Shown here piece by piece: positions 53,801-62,506 of a stretch of 64,000 bases of DNA (position 1 is its first letter; every line of letters starts with the position of its first letter). The notes under the pieces are model-generated. The model made no database searches. It was given only the letters and a program-made list of their open reading frames with translations, and had not been told where the DNA came from. Source of the stretch: Phoronis australis (taxonomy: Eukaryota; Phoronida; Phoronidae); contig NMRA01000024.1 of assembly GCA_002633005.1 (NCBI GenBank), forward strand, positions 1,681,177-1,745,176, given 5' to 3'. Position numbers and translations under genes: made by a program.

Positions 53801-55821
53801 TCTCCACCTGTGTCGCATTTTGACGGGTACCTGTACAGTCTGTTCTCCACCTGTGTCGCATTTTGACGGGTACCTGTACAGTCTGTTCTCCACCTGTGTC
53901 GCATTTTGACGGGTACCTGTACAGTCTGTTCTCCACCTGTGTCGCATTTTGACGGGTACCTGTACAGTCTGTTCTCCACCTGTGTCGCATTTTAACGGGT
54001 ACCTGTACAGTCTGTTCTCCACCTGTGTCGCATTTTAACGTGTACCTGTACAGTCTGTTCTCCACCTGCGTCGCCTGATTGAATAATGTGAACTTTTATC
54101 TTGAGAATGGTTTACAGGGAATAAACCTAAGTGTTGGATCAACATGTCTTCGTTTACTTACACGCTAATTTTAAAGTTGGGTGCTCATGTTTTGGCCAAA
54201 AACAAATGCAATCAATGTGAACATCCCAGAAATAGGTGCTCATCTTGTGTCTATCTTTGCTTTCAGCGAGCAAACGTATAGACTATCACAGACTTTGTTC
54301 ACTAGTCAGACATAAGATGCTCACCTTTTTGCTGAGCATTCATGCCACTTTTCCATTGTTGCATGCATAGTTACAGAGGTACATTGATGCATAGTTACAG
54401 AGGTCCATTAATTAATGTAAAATGTCTCTCCCAGATAACCATGGATTTGTACTTTTAGTAAAGATAACATCGAGATAGTTTACTTTTACTTTGGTAAAAA
54501 ATTTACTCTGATTTCTTTGGAATTTTACCCCACCGCAGGCATTTTTTGAAAATAGTGTATCCTATCAGAGTTTGTGCCTTCAACGTGTTCAGTGGTTTTG
54601 TGAGAAAAATTTCATGGAACTGAGGCAGAAACTCAGGAGCAAAGCAGATGGAAAATTACAGACCAAAACATGAAAATCAGGTGAAACGTTTTCTCCAAAA
54701 ATTTTGCTGATTTCCAACAAGGATAACATTTTTTGGAAACTCTCTTTCTAACTGAACTGATTTTGACAAGGAAGTCGCTGATTATCTCTGTATTGTTAAA
54801 CATATGAATTTTGAATTCAATTATTGAAGGTGAATACTTATACAATACTTGGTATATTGATTTTATCATTTACTAAGAGTCTCTTGGCAATCGTAAGAGA
54901 ACCACTCACCTGTCTCGCCTTTAACAGGTGCAAAAGAAACTAGGCAACACACACCTTGCGTTGATGAACTTCTCATGGGCAGTTGACCTTGACCCCAAGG
55001 GTGCTAACAACCAGATTAAGGAGGCAATAGACAAGAGATATGTCAAGGATGACGATATGATGTCTGAGCCAGGTAAGGGACGGTTGGTCATTGCAGGAGG
55101 GGTAACTGTAGTGATAGGGTATTACGTGGTCCTGTGATGGGTTGATAATGGAAGTGACAGACAACAGTTAAGTCAAGGGTGTCGAAAGATGTCTTCTCGT
55201 GTAAGAAGTGGTTGATCCTTGTAGAGGGAGAGGAAGTGTAGTGATAGTGTATCATTTGTACTCTTGGCATGTTGATAAAGGAGGCAACGGACCAGAAGTA
55301 TGTCCAGTATGACTACATGATGTGGGAGCCATGTAAGGAGTGGTTGGTCCGTGTCGGGTAGGGGGAGTGTTGTAACATTGTGAAACAACTTGTGTAGGTT
55401 TGATTATGGAGGAGATAAATGTGTCAAGGACAATATGATGTCAGAGTCCGTTAAAGGGGTGGTTAGTCCTTAGAGAGAAGGGGAAGTGTAGTGACAGTAT
55501 GTAACTTGTGGCGCCATCTGTTGTATTAAGGAGATGGAATTAAAGATAGATCAAGAATGATGAAGTGATGTCTTCTGCATAGAAATGCCAAGAACCAGCT
55601 CATCTGGATTTTACTGATATTGTTTAGCAAAACGTGAGCTAGCTTTCAGGGATTTAATAGTTGACATGGCAACTTTAATTTCCTGTCTTTCCTGTTCAGG
55701 TTCTGATGCGAGTGATGAGGCAGACCCTGTGGTGCTGATGGATGCTGATGACTTGATGAACATATTTGGCAACGAGAGACACTCAGAGCTGCAGGCCAAC
55801 GAAAGCGACGAAAGTTTATAG
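38816..55821 (+). CDS. CDC27: CDC27/APC3, anaphase-promoting complex subunit (17 exons, 811 aa)
   Basis: CDC27 is the TPR subunit of the APC/C that docks the IR tails of CDC20, CDH1 and APC10. Exons: 38816-38842, 42265-42340, 43534-43681, 43961-44083, 44820-44917, 45301-45452, 47195-47530, 47948-48054, 48302-48365, 48932-49112, 49862-50034, 50498-50650, 51436-51516, 52454-52699, 53061-53264, 54928-55072, 55700-55821. All are GT-AG with matching phases. Residues 10-157 are the N-terminal TPRs (homodimer interface). Residues 158-437 form a disordered loop with SP/TP sites, including LSPLTPSFGILPLDTPSPG, a segment shared with human. Residues 438-765 form the C-terminal TPR superhelix, including AYTLLGHEYVLTEELDKAMA and NAWYGVGMIYYKQEKF. 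Human CDC27 is 824 aa, so this is complete. A 382-bp N gap lies in intron 6 and could hide one phase-0 exon. Confidence 0.96.
38975..39084. repeat. Near-perfect 110-bp palindrome, ACTGGTTCTC family, copy e
   Basis: Arms of about 55 bp run from GGTCAGATATAGCGG to ATAACGGG and back from CCCGTTAT to CTATATCCGACC. It lies 130 bp downstream of CDC27 exon 1. Confidence 0.8.
39570..39955. mobile_element. MITE, GGATACCAAAC family, copy 5
   Basis: AATGGATACTAAAC to GGTTTGGTATCCTTTT in CDC27 intron 1. It contains a short internal duplication of GTTGTTGGTGGGTGGTCTTT. Confidence 0.65.
40544..41868. repeat. Cluster of nine GTACGTACACTACA-like motifs
   Basis: Occurrences start at 40544, 40907, 41180 (variant), 41338 (variant), 41357, 41524, 41681, 41702 (variant) and 41855, nearly all preceded by a G run. 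Part of this is a 347-bp diverged tandem repeat (41060-41406 and 41407-41715). All lie in CDC27 intron 1. Confidence 0.85.
42265..42340 (+). CDS. CDC27: CDC27 exon 2
   Basis: Residues 10-34, ASIYHALNHYGYTDAIFLAE, close to human AAIWQALNHYAYRDAVFLAE. The frame is open upstream of the acceptor, but TTTTACAG at 42264 fixes the start. Confidence 0.96.
42341..43533 (+). other. CDC27 intron 2
   Basis: About 1.2 kb. A 107-codon ORF (42656-42979, + strand) has protein-like composition but no homology I recognise (see findings). No element boundaries are visible. Confidence 0.55.
43534..43681 (+). CDS. CDC27: CDC27 exon 3
   Basis: Residues 35-83, including LFLLATSYYRSGKSVQAYTL and TPQCKYLMARCCLDLD. 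Starts in phase 1 and ends in phase 2. Confidence 0.96.
43961..44083 (+). CDS. CDC27: CDC27 exon 4
   Basis: Residues 84-124, KLTEAETILGG and EFGDSACFTLALLARIY. Phase 2 at both ends. Confidence 0.95.
44084..44819 (+). other. CDC27 intron 4
   Basis: About 740 bp of AT-rich DNA with no gene or delimited repeat. Confidence 0.6.
44820..44917 (+). CDS. CDC27: CDC27 exon 5
   Basis: Residues 125-157, including SLKLNPFLWSSFESLCNL, nearly the human sequence. Starts in phase 2 and ends in phase 1. Confidence 0.96.
45301..45452 (+). CDS. CDC27: CDC27 exon 6
   Basis: Residues 158-208. It begins GNKPDPAQVFQ (human GEKPDPDQTFK) and then diverges into the disordered loop. Ends in phase 0. Confidence 0.93.
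45522..45767. mobile_element. Long-armed fold-back element (246 bp)
   Basis: The two halves are almost complete inverted copies. The ends are GATATTAAAGTTAAA and TTTAACTTTAATATC, and the centre pairs GGGATGTTGACT with AGTCAACATCCC. It encodes nothing. In CDC27 intron 6. Confidence 0.8.
46024..46092 (+). mobile_element. tRNA-like SINE head
   Basis: A box TGGCTTAGTGG (46028-46038) and B box GGTTCGATTCC (46072-46082). The stem pairing is incomplete, so this is not called a functional tRNA gene. Confidence 0.6.
46080..46214. repeat. 31-bp minisatellite
   Basis: The unit TCCCACTGAAGCACACTGCT plus 11 bp is repeated 4.4 times up to the N gap. The first unit is the 3' part of the SINE head, so the array grew out of it. 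Confidence 0.9.
46215..46596. other. Assembly gap (382 N)
   Basis: Run of N inside CDC27 intron 6, with different tandem repeats on each side. Apparent ORFs across it are artefacts. Confidence 0.98.
46597..46744. repeat. 23-bp tandem repeat
   Basis: CTTGACTGATGCTGTCATGA plus TTA, six copies in a row directly after the N gap. Confidence 0.95.
47195..47530 (+). CDS. CDC27: CDC27 exon 7 (SP/TP-rich loop)
   Basis: Residues 209-320, rich in Pro, Ser and Thr with many SP and TP pairs that are potential mitotic kinase sites. It carries RNLLGAPLSLSPLTPSFGIL. Phase 0 at both ends. Confidence 0.93.
47948..48054 (+). CDS. CDC27: CDC27 exon 8
   Basis: Residues 321-355, a basic and Pro-rich loop including PVFSQSISN (human SVFSQSGNS). 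Starts in phase 0 and ends in phase 2. Confidence 0.88.
48302..48365 (+). CDS. CDC27: CDC27 exon 9
   Basis: Residues 356-377, including RRSSRLFSNNSNSVK, matching human RRSSRLFTSDSS. Starts in phase 2 and ends in phase 0. Confidence 0.93.
48372..48491. repeat. 60-bp tandem duplication
   Basis: Two 60-bp copies with a few substitutions, starting six bases after the exon 9 donor. Confidence 0.9.
48932..49112 (+). CDS. CDC27: CDC27 exon 10
   Basis: Residues 378-437, a Lys/Arg-rich loop followed by TAAQAQVVDLQKQST. The acceptor TTTGCAG at 48931 fits the phase. Ends in phase 1. Confidence 0.9.
49231..49352. repeat. 30-bp tandem repeat
   Basis: CAGTATGACACTATTCATAA plus 10 bp, about 3.7 copies. 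ORFs on both strands here arise from the repeat. Confidence 0.9.
49862..50034 (+). CDS. CDC27: CDC27 exon 11
   Basis: Residues 438-495, start of the C-terminal TPR array (LPVHHYYTGWVLSAVGRAHF). Starts in phase 1 and ends in phase 0. Confidence 0.96.
50136..50200. repeat. (GT)n microsatellite
   Basis: Imperfect GT repeat with GTGAGTGTG and GTGCGTG interruptions in CDC27 intron 11. Confidence 0.9.
50498..50650 (+). CDS. CDC27: CDC27 exon 12
   Basis: Residues 496-546, including GLEVYSTVLWHLQKEVKLSA (human GMEIYSTTLWHLQKDVALSV). Phase 0 at both ends. Confidence 0.97.
51012..51088. repeat. Palindromic element, ACTGGTTCTC family, copy f
   Basis: ATTTTGAGAACTAGTTT on the left, AAACTGGTTCTCAAAAT on the right, 30 bp apart, in CDC27 intron 12. 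Confidence 0.7.
51436..51516 (+). CDS. CDC27: CDC27 exon 13
   Basis: Residues 547-573, AWCCAGNCFSLQKEHDTAIK, a TPR. Phase 0 at both ends. Confidence 0.97.
51517..52453 (+). other. CDC27 intron 13
   Basis: About 940 bp. ORFs of 60-115 codons on both strands have no recognised homology. No defined element. Confidence 0.6.
52454..52699 (+). CDS. CDC27: CDC27 exon 14
   Basis: Residues 574-655, two TPRs and the most conserved part of the protein (NAWYGVGMIYYKQEKFTLAE). Phase 0 at both ends. Confidence 0.98.
53061..53264 (+). CDS. CDC27: CDC27 exon 15
   Basis: Residues 656-723, including DPRNPLCKFHKASILFATD and IVPKESLVYFLMGK. Phase 0 at both ends. Confidence 0.97.
53515..54178. mobile_element. 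TIR element with minisatellite core
   Basis: The arms at 53515-53600 and about 54080-54178 are inverted copies (AACTTTAAAATTAGC at each end, ACCATTCTCAAG at the inner side). Between them are 11 copies of a 43-bp unit. It lies in CDC27 intron 15. No coding region. Confidence 0.82.
53602..54073. repeat. 43-bp minisatellite, 11 copies
   Basis: Unit ATTTTGACGGGTACCTGTAC plus 23 bp; the early units are essentially identical and the last two or three show changes. Because 43 is not a multiple of 3, long ORFs appear in all three minus-strand frames. They are artefacts. Confidence 0.95.
54179..54927 (+). other. End of CDC27 intron 15
   Basis: AT-rich DNA with a short tandem repeat of GCATAGTTACAGAGGT near 54363-54402. 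No gene seen. Confidence 0.6.
54928..55072 (+). CDS. CDC27: CDC27 exon 16
   Basis: Residues 724-771, including THLALMNFSWAVDLDPKGAN and IKEAIDKRYVKDDD. Starts in phase 0 and ends in phase 1. Its 3' end is the parent of the decayed repeats that follow. Confidence 0.97.
55021..55600 (+). repeat. Tandem repeat derived from the end of CDC27 exon 16
   Basis: Five units of 120-130 bp begin at 55021, 55151, 55281, 55409 and 55531. Each has a version of the exon end plus the donor and the following intron sequence. Unit 3 still reads EATDQKYVQYDYMMWEP, followed by GTAAGG. Confidence 0.85.
55700..55821 (+). CDS. CDC27: CDC27 exon 17 (C terminus)
   Basis: Residues 772-811 and TAG, acidic, ending NESDESL (human ends AAESDEF). 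Starts in phase 1. Confidence 0.92.
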
Positions 55822-56002
55822 CACATGGTGTCCTGTTCAGAATATATTTAAGCAGACATGCATTGTTCAGGCGATTAGAAACTCGGGTCTTCGTAACTTG
55901 AAAATCTCCTGCTGTAGCTACCTTTCTTCATTGTGTATTAGTCATCGTGTAGGATGAAGGTTTGTCGATTTAAGGGTAAATGAAGAGATGTCAAGTCAAG
56001 CT

Positions 56003-56270
56003 CCAGTATGCAAAATTGATTAAACACACGACACTTGTTGTTTTTCACAGTCTTTATTCTATTCCATTCGTATGCTGAGAATAAAGCTCTGCGTGATTTT
56101 ATTTCCACTTGAGAATGAAAAAAATATGTTTTGAAATATCCTGGGTCTTTTAATCATGTCTCTTGGTCAGTTGCTTCACCAATCGTCTGTGGAGTGTAGA
56201 ACTTTATTCTGAGCATAAGGGCTGTTAATAACGACAAGTGTCATGTGTTTAATTAATTTTGCATATCGGA
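56003..56270. mobile_element. Fold-back element in the CDC27 3' region
   Basis: The arms (ATGCAAAATTGATTAAACAC and its inverse, plus an inner pair around GAATAAAG) make a 268-bp hairpin-like element, 180 bp after the stop. Confidence 0.65.
56090..56095 (+). terminator. First AATAAA after the CDC27 stop
   Basis: It lies 269 bp downstream of the stop, inside the left arm of the fold-back element. Later AATAAA hexamers are at 56546-56551 and 58913-58918. Which is used is unknown. Confidence 0.4.
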
Positions 56271-57824
56271 AAACTTGCTTCCGAAGTACAGCCATTTCCT
56301 GCTCCAGCATGAATACTGCTCATAACATTGTATCATACTTTAGCAATATTTGCATTGCTACCTATTTTGGGATTGCCCTGTTGTTGTCATGGTACAACAT
56401 GAACGACGCGTTAATAACTGCAAAATGAAATCAGTTTTAAATTGCTAGTGAATGCCAGTTTTTTTTTTAACCAAAACAACCCTCTGGTAAACGAGAGCTT
56501 GTCACACCCCACGGCCTCTTGCATCTTACTCAGGTCCCTGGCATGAATAAACTGAACTCATGATCGTTATGATTTAAAGGTATCATTTTGGACTTTTTTC
56601 TTACTTGATATGTTTCTATGTTTAATATTATAATTTGAAATATCACTGAAAAAGCAATCTGCCACTCACTCGCATTACAGTTACCATTGTATGCAGCGAT
56701 GACATCATGTCAATTTCATCTATCTGAGAATTCTTTTAAATGAGACCAGTCACTACAATCCGCGATTGACTTCAGTTTAGTCTGTGTCTGATGTCAGCAT
56801 CTTGTCCAATTATAATGTATGGTGGTGATGATCAAAGCAGGAAGTTTGTGTGATGTGCTTTTGATCCCAGTACAAATTATATGTCCTTAGTAAAGCAGTG
56901 AAAAGCTTGTCTGTGCCTTTAAGGATTTTGCCTAGTATGTGTTTTGTGTGAAAACATAGTAAATAGCATTCTGATTAGGAAACAATGGGTTGCCGTTAAA
57001 TAATATGTTTCTCAAGATGCCGTCAAATGGAGTAACTCATAGTTTAAGATGGTCATAACAGTTTTTATTTTTGCTCGATAAATAGTTTCTTGTCAGCGAT
57101 TGTGATAAGATAAATGCGGCAGTGCAATGTGTGGAAAATGAGACGCACAGTTCTCTTCAAGTTACACTTATTTAGGTCAAAGTGTGGCGGAAAATGGAAT
57201 TTCTGTTTTTGAGAAATTTCCATTTGGGTGTGGATTGTAATGTCGAGTTGTTATGGAACAGGATTCGGTAAACTTTGATTTTTCAGTGTTTGAAAGTGCT
57301 GAAATTTTGTATTTCCACAATTATTATGCTTAGGATAAATGATGCAAGTCACTCTAGTTAAAAAATCTGAATCTGAAACCTTTCTTAAAGAGGCATTTCC
57401 ACTGCAGCTGTTCTGCTGTAAATTTTGATTTCCTGACTGATGAGAAGTGCTTTAGAGTTGAGAAACATTACCATGCTGATCCAATTTTGAATTGTTGCCG
57501 GATTAGTCACAGGCAATGTCTTTGTGCACCATTTTTGAATCCACAAGTTTGGGGTTAGCTTACCCTTATAAATTCTGAAGTGTTTTCTTGAATCACTGAT
57601 GGTTTTGATGTTCTTGCTGATGAAAATAGAATTTTAAAATGGCAAGGAATATCAGAGATTTTTTGATAGTAAAAGGCCTAATTCGGTTTTGATTTTAGCC
57701 AGCTTATCAAGGCGAAATGCAGCGCTGACGACCAGCAGTTTGTTCTGGCATGAAAAGGGCTGTAGTTGATTTACAGGAGAGTGCTATGCACAGATATTTT
57801 GTCAAACTGGCAAGTCCTGGACGT

Positions 57825-57919
57825 CTGGAGTACGGCTGGATGTCTGCAGTATGGCTGGACGTCTGAAGTAGGGCTGGACGTCTGCAGTATGGCTGGACGT
57901 CTGCAGTACGGCTGCGGCT
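57825..57919. repeat. 19-bp tandem repeat
   Basis: CTGGACGTCTGCAGTATGG and variants, five copies. Confidence 0.9.
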
Positions 57920-60900
57920 GGATGATGCACGAGTCTCTCAAATGGATGATTGGCTGCCACTCTTCATTCTCCAGACATACGGGCGTGGTCTCGTTGGTGC
58001 CTGTTCAACACAATATTTGTGAAATGTTATTCAATCACTCCAGGTGAGGTTTTGGTACTCTAAAGCATCACTAATTTAGGACACAATATGGCTGACGAGT
58101 CAAATTTTTATATTCTCGTTTTTCCATAAACAATGTGCAGCACCAAATTAATGCTTTTCCATGTTGGAGTTATGTATCAAAGCTACTGCCAGTCAACAAT
58201 GTTTAGAAGCCCTTGAGAAATAAAACTTTTGGCAATTATTTTTGTTCAAAATAGCCGAGATTTTACCATAACAGTCCATTGTGTTGTATCAGTAGTAATA
58301 CTTTATAAATCGATCCAATCAGGTCAAGAGATTTCATCATCAGATATACAGTAGGCGAAATTTGCCTTCTCTGGAGGCCCAAAGTGCAGAAACACAAGCA
58401 TACTGCAGTCTTCGAACCATTCATGCCAGCTTTACTGCATTACCATTGATAAGATGACGTAAGGGGGACCAATCACAGGAAATTATCCCCCCCCCCTCCC
58501 TACCTAAATCTGCCTGGGGTATTTAGTTTTAATTGGTTGTCTGCATGTAGTCTGTGTTAAATGTCATCTTCTAAGAACTGGTGCGCATGTAACAGGGTAC
58601 TCTGAATATGTACAATATGATGGGAAATTCTGTAACTGGTTTATCACTCTGTAAAAACACTGGAGTTTTGATTATACACATGTTTAATTCCAAAGTTGTT
58701 TCCTTGAAAGAAACTGGTGTGATTTTGCGTACAAGGAGATGTATGGCCTGGCTGTGATTGGCAAGCTTACCAACTACGCCTTGTTCTCGTGTGAAAGGAA
58801 AAATCCCCGTAGCATATAGCGTAATAATTATTGTAAAATCTGTAAATATAATGACACAATTTTTAAGTGGGGCAGATAAACTTGATATTTATGTATGTAC
58901 GTATCAATGTTTAATAAACAGAATGTCTATTAGTTACTTTTGTATTAATGGACAGGAAATCCTGTGTAGTTATATTGTTGAGTGTGTTTTATTTTTTTGT
59001 GTCCACCTCTCTACCAAACCGCTCTCATTATCATTATGGGGATATGGACTTTTACTTTATTGAAACGCTCAAAGGCCATGGGCCCACAGCACAGAGTTGA
59101 ATATTTTTACCTATTTACACAAAAATTATTTAAAGGTCAAGTATGGTGCCAAAATGACTATTTTTACATCTAAAATACATTTATTGATGAAAAACATCAA
59201 AATACTGCGTCATAGCATACCCCAGTCGTTAATTACGAACCCCATTTAGCGCAAAAAAACTTGAGACGGCGCTCGCGCCAATCGAAGTCTGTGACCTTGT
59301 TACCACGAATTTGGCTTTCACCGTGTCTCCACACTAGGAACCACACTGGTTCCTAGCGCCACAGTATTGTAATCAGCGATAACTGGTCATTTAATTTAGT
59401 GCAAAATACGTGGAAAATCAAGGAAACACATTAATTTTTCATTTCATATCAGTTAATATTAAAGTTGATCAAAATCATTACCTTTAGAATTTTTTATTTA
59501 GTTATTTAGCACATATTCTAATACGGGCCCGTACATGTATATATGGGAATCCCCGGGAATGTGAGTCGGAAAAACAAAACGCTTCGTCTATATTGTTATC
59601 AGCAATTTCACAATGTTTATTATAAAGATTAATTTGCTTGATACAAAAACTTTGATGTTAGGAACTTTGCATTCATGTCTTTTTGAAGCCGAAGGTGTGA
59701 ACGCTGCGCGCTTCCAATACGGGCGGCTGTCGAGAGTGTGTGTGTCCCGTATATAGGCGACAATAGGCCGTTTAATTTGGTGTAAAATACTTGGAAACGT
59801 TACAACACATATCAGCTTGATCTTTTCGTACAAAGCAATTATAATCAAATTCATTGAAAACTTTATATTAGAAACTCAATTTTTAAAATAAGTCGCCTTT
59901 AAATGCTGCAACCCCGCCGTAGCCTACTCGCCGCCATTTTGACTCGGTCAACCTAAAAAAATTGAAAATTCACACAACTTTGTGAGTGTCTGTAATAAAT
60001 TAAAACTGTCGGATTGCATGAAAATATACCCAATTATAAGAATTTGTAATCAATTGAACGTTTTAAATCCACTGAGTATCAGAATTCCGTTAGGCCTACG
60101 GGAACGACCCAATCAGACAGAATATTCCGGATTTGGACCGGATTCCCCATACTCTGGGCCGGAACAGTACATGCGAAACGTCGAAGTGCACACTGCATAT
60201 TTTTTGTAGCCAGCCAGCTACGTGTTTGAAGACTATCGCCAAAATACAGCAAGGTAACACTATGAACTGAGTTCTGTTAACCATGGACCCCGGGCCGACA
60301 CAAGGTGGTAAATTAAACTTTGATTTACTGGCCCAGAAAGAAAATTCAAGAGTCCTAAAGTGCTTAGTTTTTCGCGAGAAATTGGGTTAAGCAGGTGCAT
60401 TGTTTGAATAAACTTTAGTTTTTTTACCAGTTGACAGGCACGTAGTACGTTTTATGACGAGGTGTCATTAAAGGCCGGGGGCGGGATCTACGGGACCAAC
60501 GGCAGCGCCAAGCAGCTGGCCTGAATTGAATGGGCTATTGTGTTCGCATCAGCAAACTCCAACCGTCGGACGATGGTCGTCAATTTTTAGCTGGACAGGG
60601 TGCGTCATGTACAGTGTGAATCCGGCAACGTCAGTTCTACTCAGTTAAGGGTAGAAAATTTCAAGCTCATTTTGCACAAACCAGACAAAAGATGTTGAGT
60701 GAATTCCTTTTTCATGCAGCCTTAATATGAAACTAAACGGAGCTGTTCCAACCCAAACAGTGGCGGATCTAGGATATCACAAGGGGGGCCAGTATTTTGT
60801 CCGGCTGTAAGCATTTGCGCAAACCACGATTGTAGATGCGCATAGCACCGAATGGGGGGAGGTCGCCGGAGCGGGGCAAACCCCCCTCCCGCCCAGGAAA

Positions 60901-61019
60901 TTTTTCTGTTTTTTCCTCTAAAAATCAAGCATTTCTGTTCCTTGATTTCTGATGTATTATCCAAGAAAAAAGAAAAAAAAAACACGGAGAACGTGTCACA
61001 CAGGAAAATTGCGAGTTTC

Positions 61020-61082
61020 ACAGACTCAAACCCACGACATAGACGATAGGACGCGCGTGCTTTACCACCACACCACTACGAC
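61020..61082 (-). mobile_element. tRNA-like SINE head (reverse)
   Basis: On the minus strand there is an A-box-like TGGTGTGGTGG and a B-box-like GGGTTTGAGTC. A run of A on the + strand (T on the minus) lies about 40 bp further on, as in a SINE tail. Confidence 0.5.
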
Positions 61083-61361
61083 TTTACTAATAAACTTAAA
61101 CTAAGAGACCTACTTGTTTATGGTCTACAAACGTTTGCGCGCGAAACCTACCTCTTTTTGTAATGCTTATTACACGTTTTATATTTTGTGCAATCGGTTC
61201 TTAACAAATTTGTTGTATTTAAAATAGTCTTCAAATGCCCAAAAGACCAAATCCGATTTTCGTGTTGGCAATAATGACGGGATTGCTTTGGAAATCGTCT
61301 TAAGTTAAGGTTTGACAAAGAGAGAATTAATGAGTTTCTGAGTGATTCACTAAGGCTTCGA

Positions 61362-61589
61362 NNNNNNNNNNNNNNNNNNNNNNNNNNNNNNNNNNNNNNN
61401 NNNNNNNNNNNNNNNNNNNNNNNNNNNNNNNNNNNNNNNNNNNNNNNNNNNNNNNNNNNNNNNNNNNNNNNNNNNNNNNNNNNNNNNNNNNNNNNNNNNN
61501 NNNNNNNNNNNNNNNNNNNNNNNNNNNNNNNNNNNNNNNNNNNNNNNNNNNNNNNNNNNNNNNNNNNNNNNNNNNNNNNNNNNNNNNNN
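61362..61589. other. Assembly gap (228 N)
   Basis: Run of N in intergenic DNA. The ORF across it is an artefact. Confidence 0.98.
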
Positions 61590-62136
61590 TAAATCCGCCT
61601 ATGCCAAAAGCGCCACCTTCGCTGGTCAGTTCCCCGGCCCAGCCAGCACGCACTCAGGGTACGTATACGCGCAGTGGCACGCCATGCGCTTCTCAGTCGG
61701 AAGCGCTCTCAACTCAAGTTGAGTTGGTCGATATGTACACTCGGCAGTCATTGGTTAGCTTTACAACAACGTGAAAAATGGCGGGCTGTGAACGATTTTT
61801 AGCCTTTACAAGTGGCGTCGCCGCAACTATTTCGTTTCTGCAGTGATGTTTAATAGCCGCGTGCTTGAAGTACAATAAACACATACCGGTGTGACGGTGT
61901 GTAATTCATACTGTATGAATACAGGACACTAGGCCTACCGTAAACAAAAGTCATCGACAGTAGAAAGATGCATTCCGAAAAGACGCAATACAAATTTCTA
62001 GGCTTCACATTTCCTGAACATAAATTTTAAGCACCGACTTGTCTGCACAACAGACCACTGACATTTAGGCCCACTCGTACGGCGGGTACCACCACCTCTG
62101 AAGGATTGGGGACGATGTTGGTCACTACTATGTTCT

Positions 62137-62506
62137 GAGGACAAGACAGTTCTAGAGCAAGAGGAAATCGAAGCCATCATAAGACAACTGTCGCCATTGC
62201 CGAGCTCATCTAGGCACTCGATATCGAGGGCAGAAACAGCGGCTGTCATCACTTCATCAGCCTACAAGAGAAAGTTAGAAGGAGCAAAGGCGAAGAAGAC
62301 ATCACAGTCAGCAAAGGAAAAAGCACAGAAAAAAACCCCGCAAATGTAAACCCCAAGAGTTTGACGAGATGTGTCTGGTGTGTGGAGAGCCATACAGTTG
62401 TTCAAGACCTCGGGAAGTGTGGCTGCAGTGCCAGAAGTGTCACAACTGGGCACATGAGGCCTGCACACCTGGTTTGCCCATCTTCGTGTGTCCCACCTGC
62501 GAATAA
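62137..62506 (+). pseudogene. Pogo/Tigger-like transposase C-terminal remnant
   Basis: A frame from 62137 reads TVLEQEEIEAIIRQLSPLPS and on through VITSSAYKRKLEGAKAKKTS. At a run of seven A (62329-62335) the frame shifts by one. The other frame then reads KPQEFDEMCLVCGEPYS and a Cys/His motif, CQKCHNWAHEACTPGLPIF, to CPTCE and TAA at 62506. This order (LSPLP, TSSxYK-LE, then a C-terminal PHD-like zinc finger) is usual in DDE transposases of the pogo/Tigger type in invertebrates. The DDE core is not visible upstream. The frameshift and missing core make it a dead fragment. A domesticated gene is less likely. Confidence 0.6.

Larger units (their letters stand above)
56271..61361. other. CDC27 3' flank / intergenic DNA
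   Basis: No gene recognised. It contains a 19-bp tandem repeat (57825-57919), two loosely similar segments near 59380 and 59770 (TTTAATTT-GTGTAAAATAC), a hAT-like end sequence near 60759 (CAGTGGCGGATCTAGGA), and a reverse tRNA-like SINE head at 61020-61082. Confidence 0.6.

Noticed and set aside
53569-54065. Three overlapping 136-158 aa minus-strand ORFs
   Set aside because: They are readings of the 43-bp minisatellite in three frames, with no unique sequence.
53602-54073. Possible CRISPR array
   Set aside because: The 43-bp units are contiguous with no variable spacers, and the host is an animal genome.
60722-61021. 99-aa minus-strand ORF (SWAGGGFAPLRRPPP)
   Set aside because: It resembles translations of common hAT-type non-coding repeat ends, and the sequence carries a CAGTGGCGGATC-like terminus.
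61327-61653. 108-aa minus-strand ORF
   Set aside because: Mostly N.
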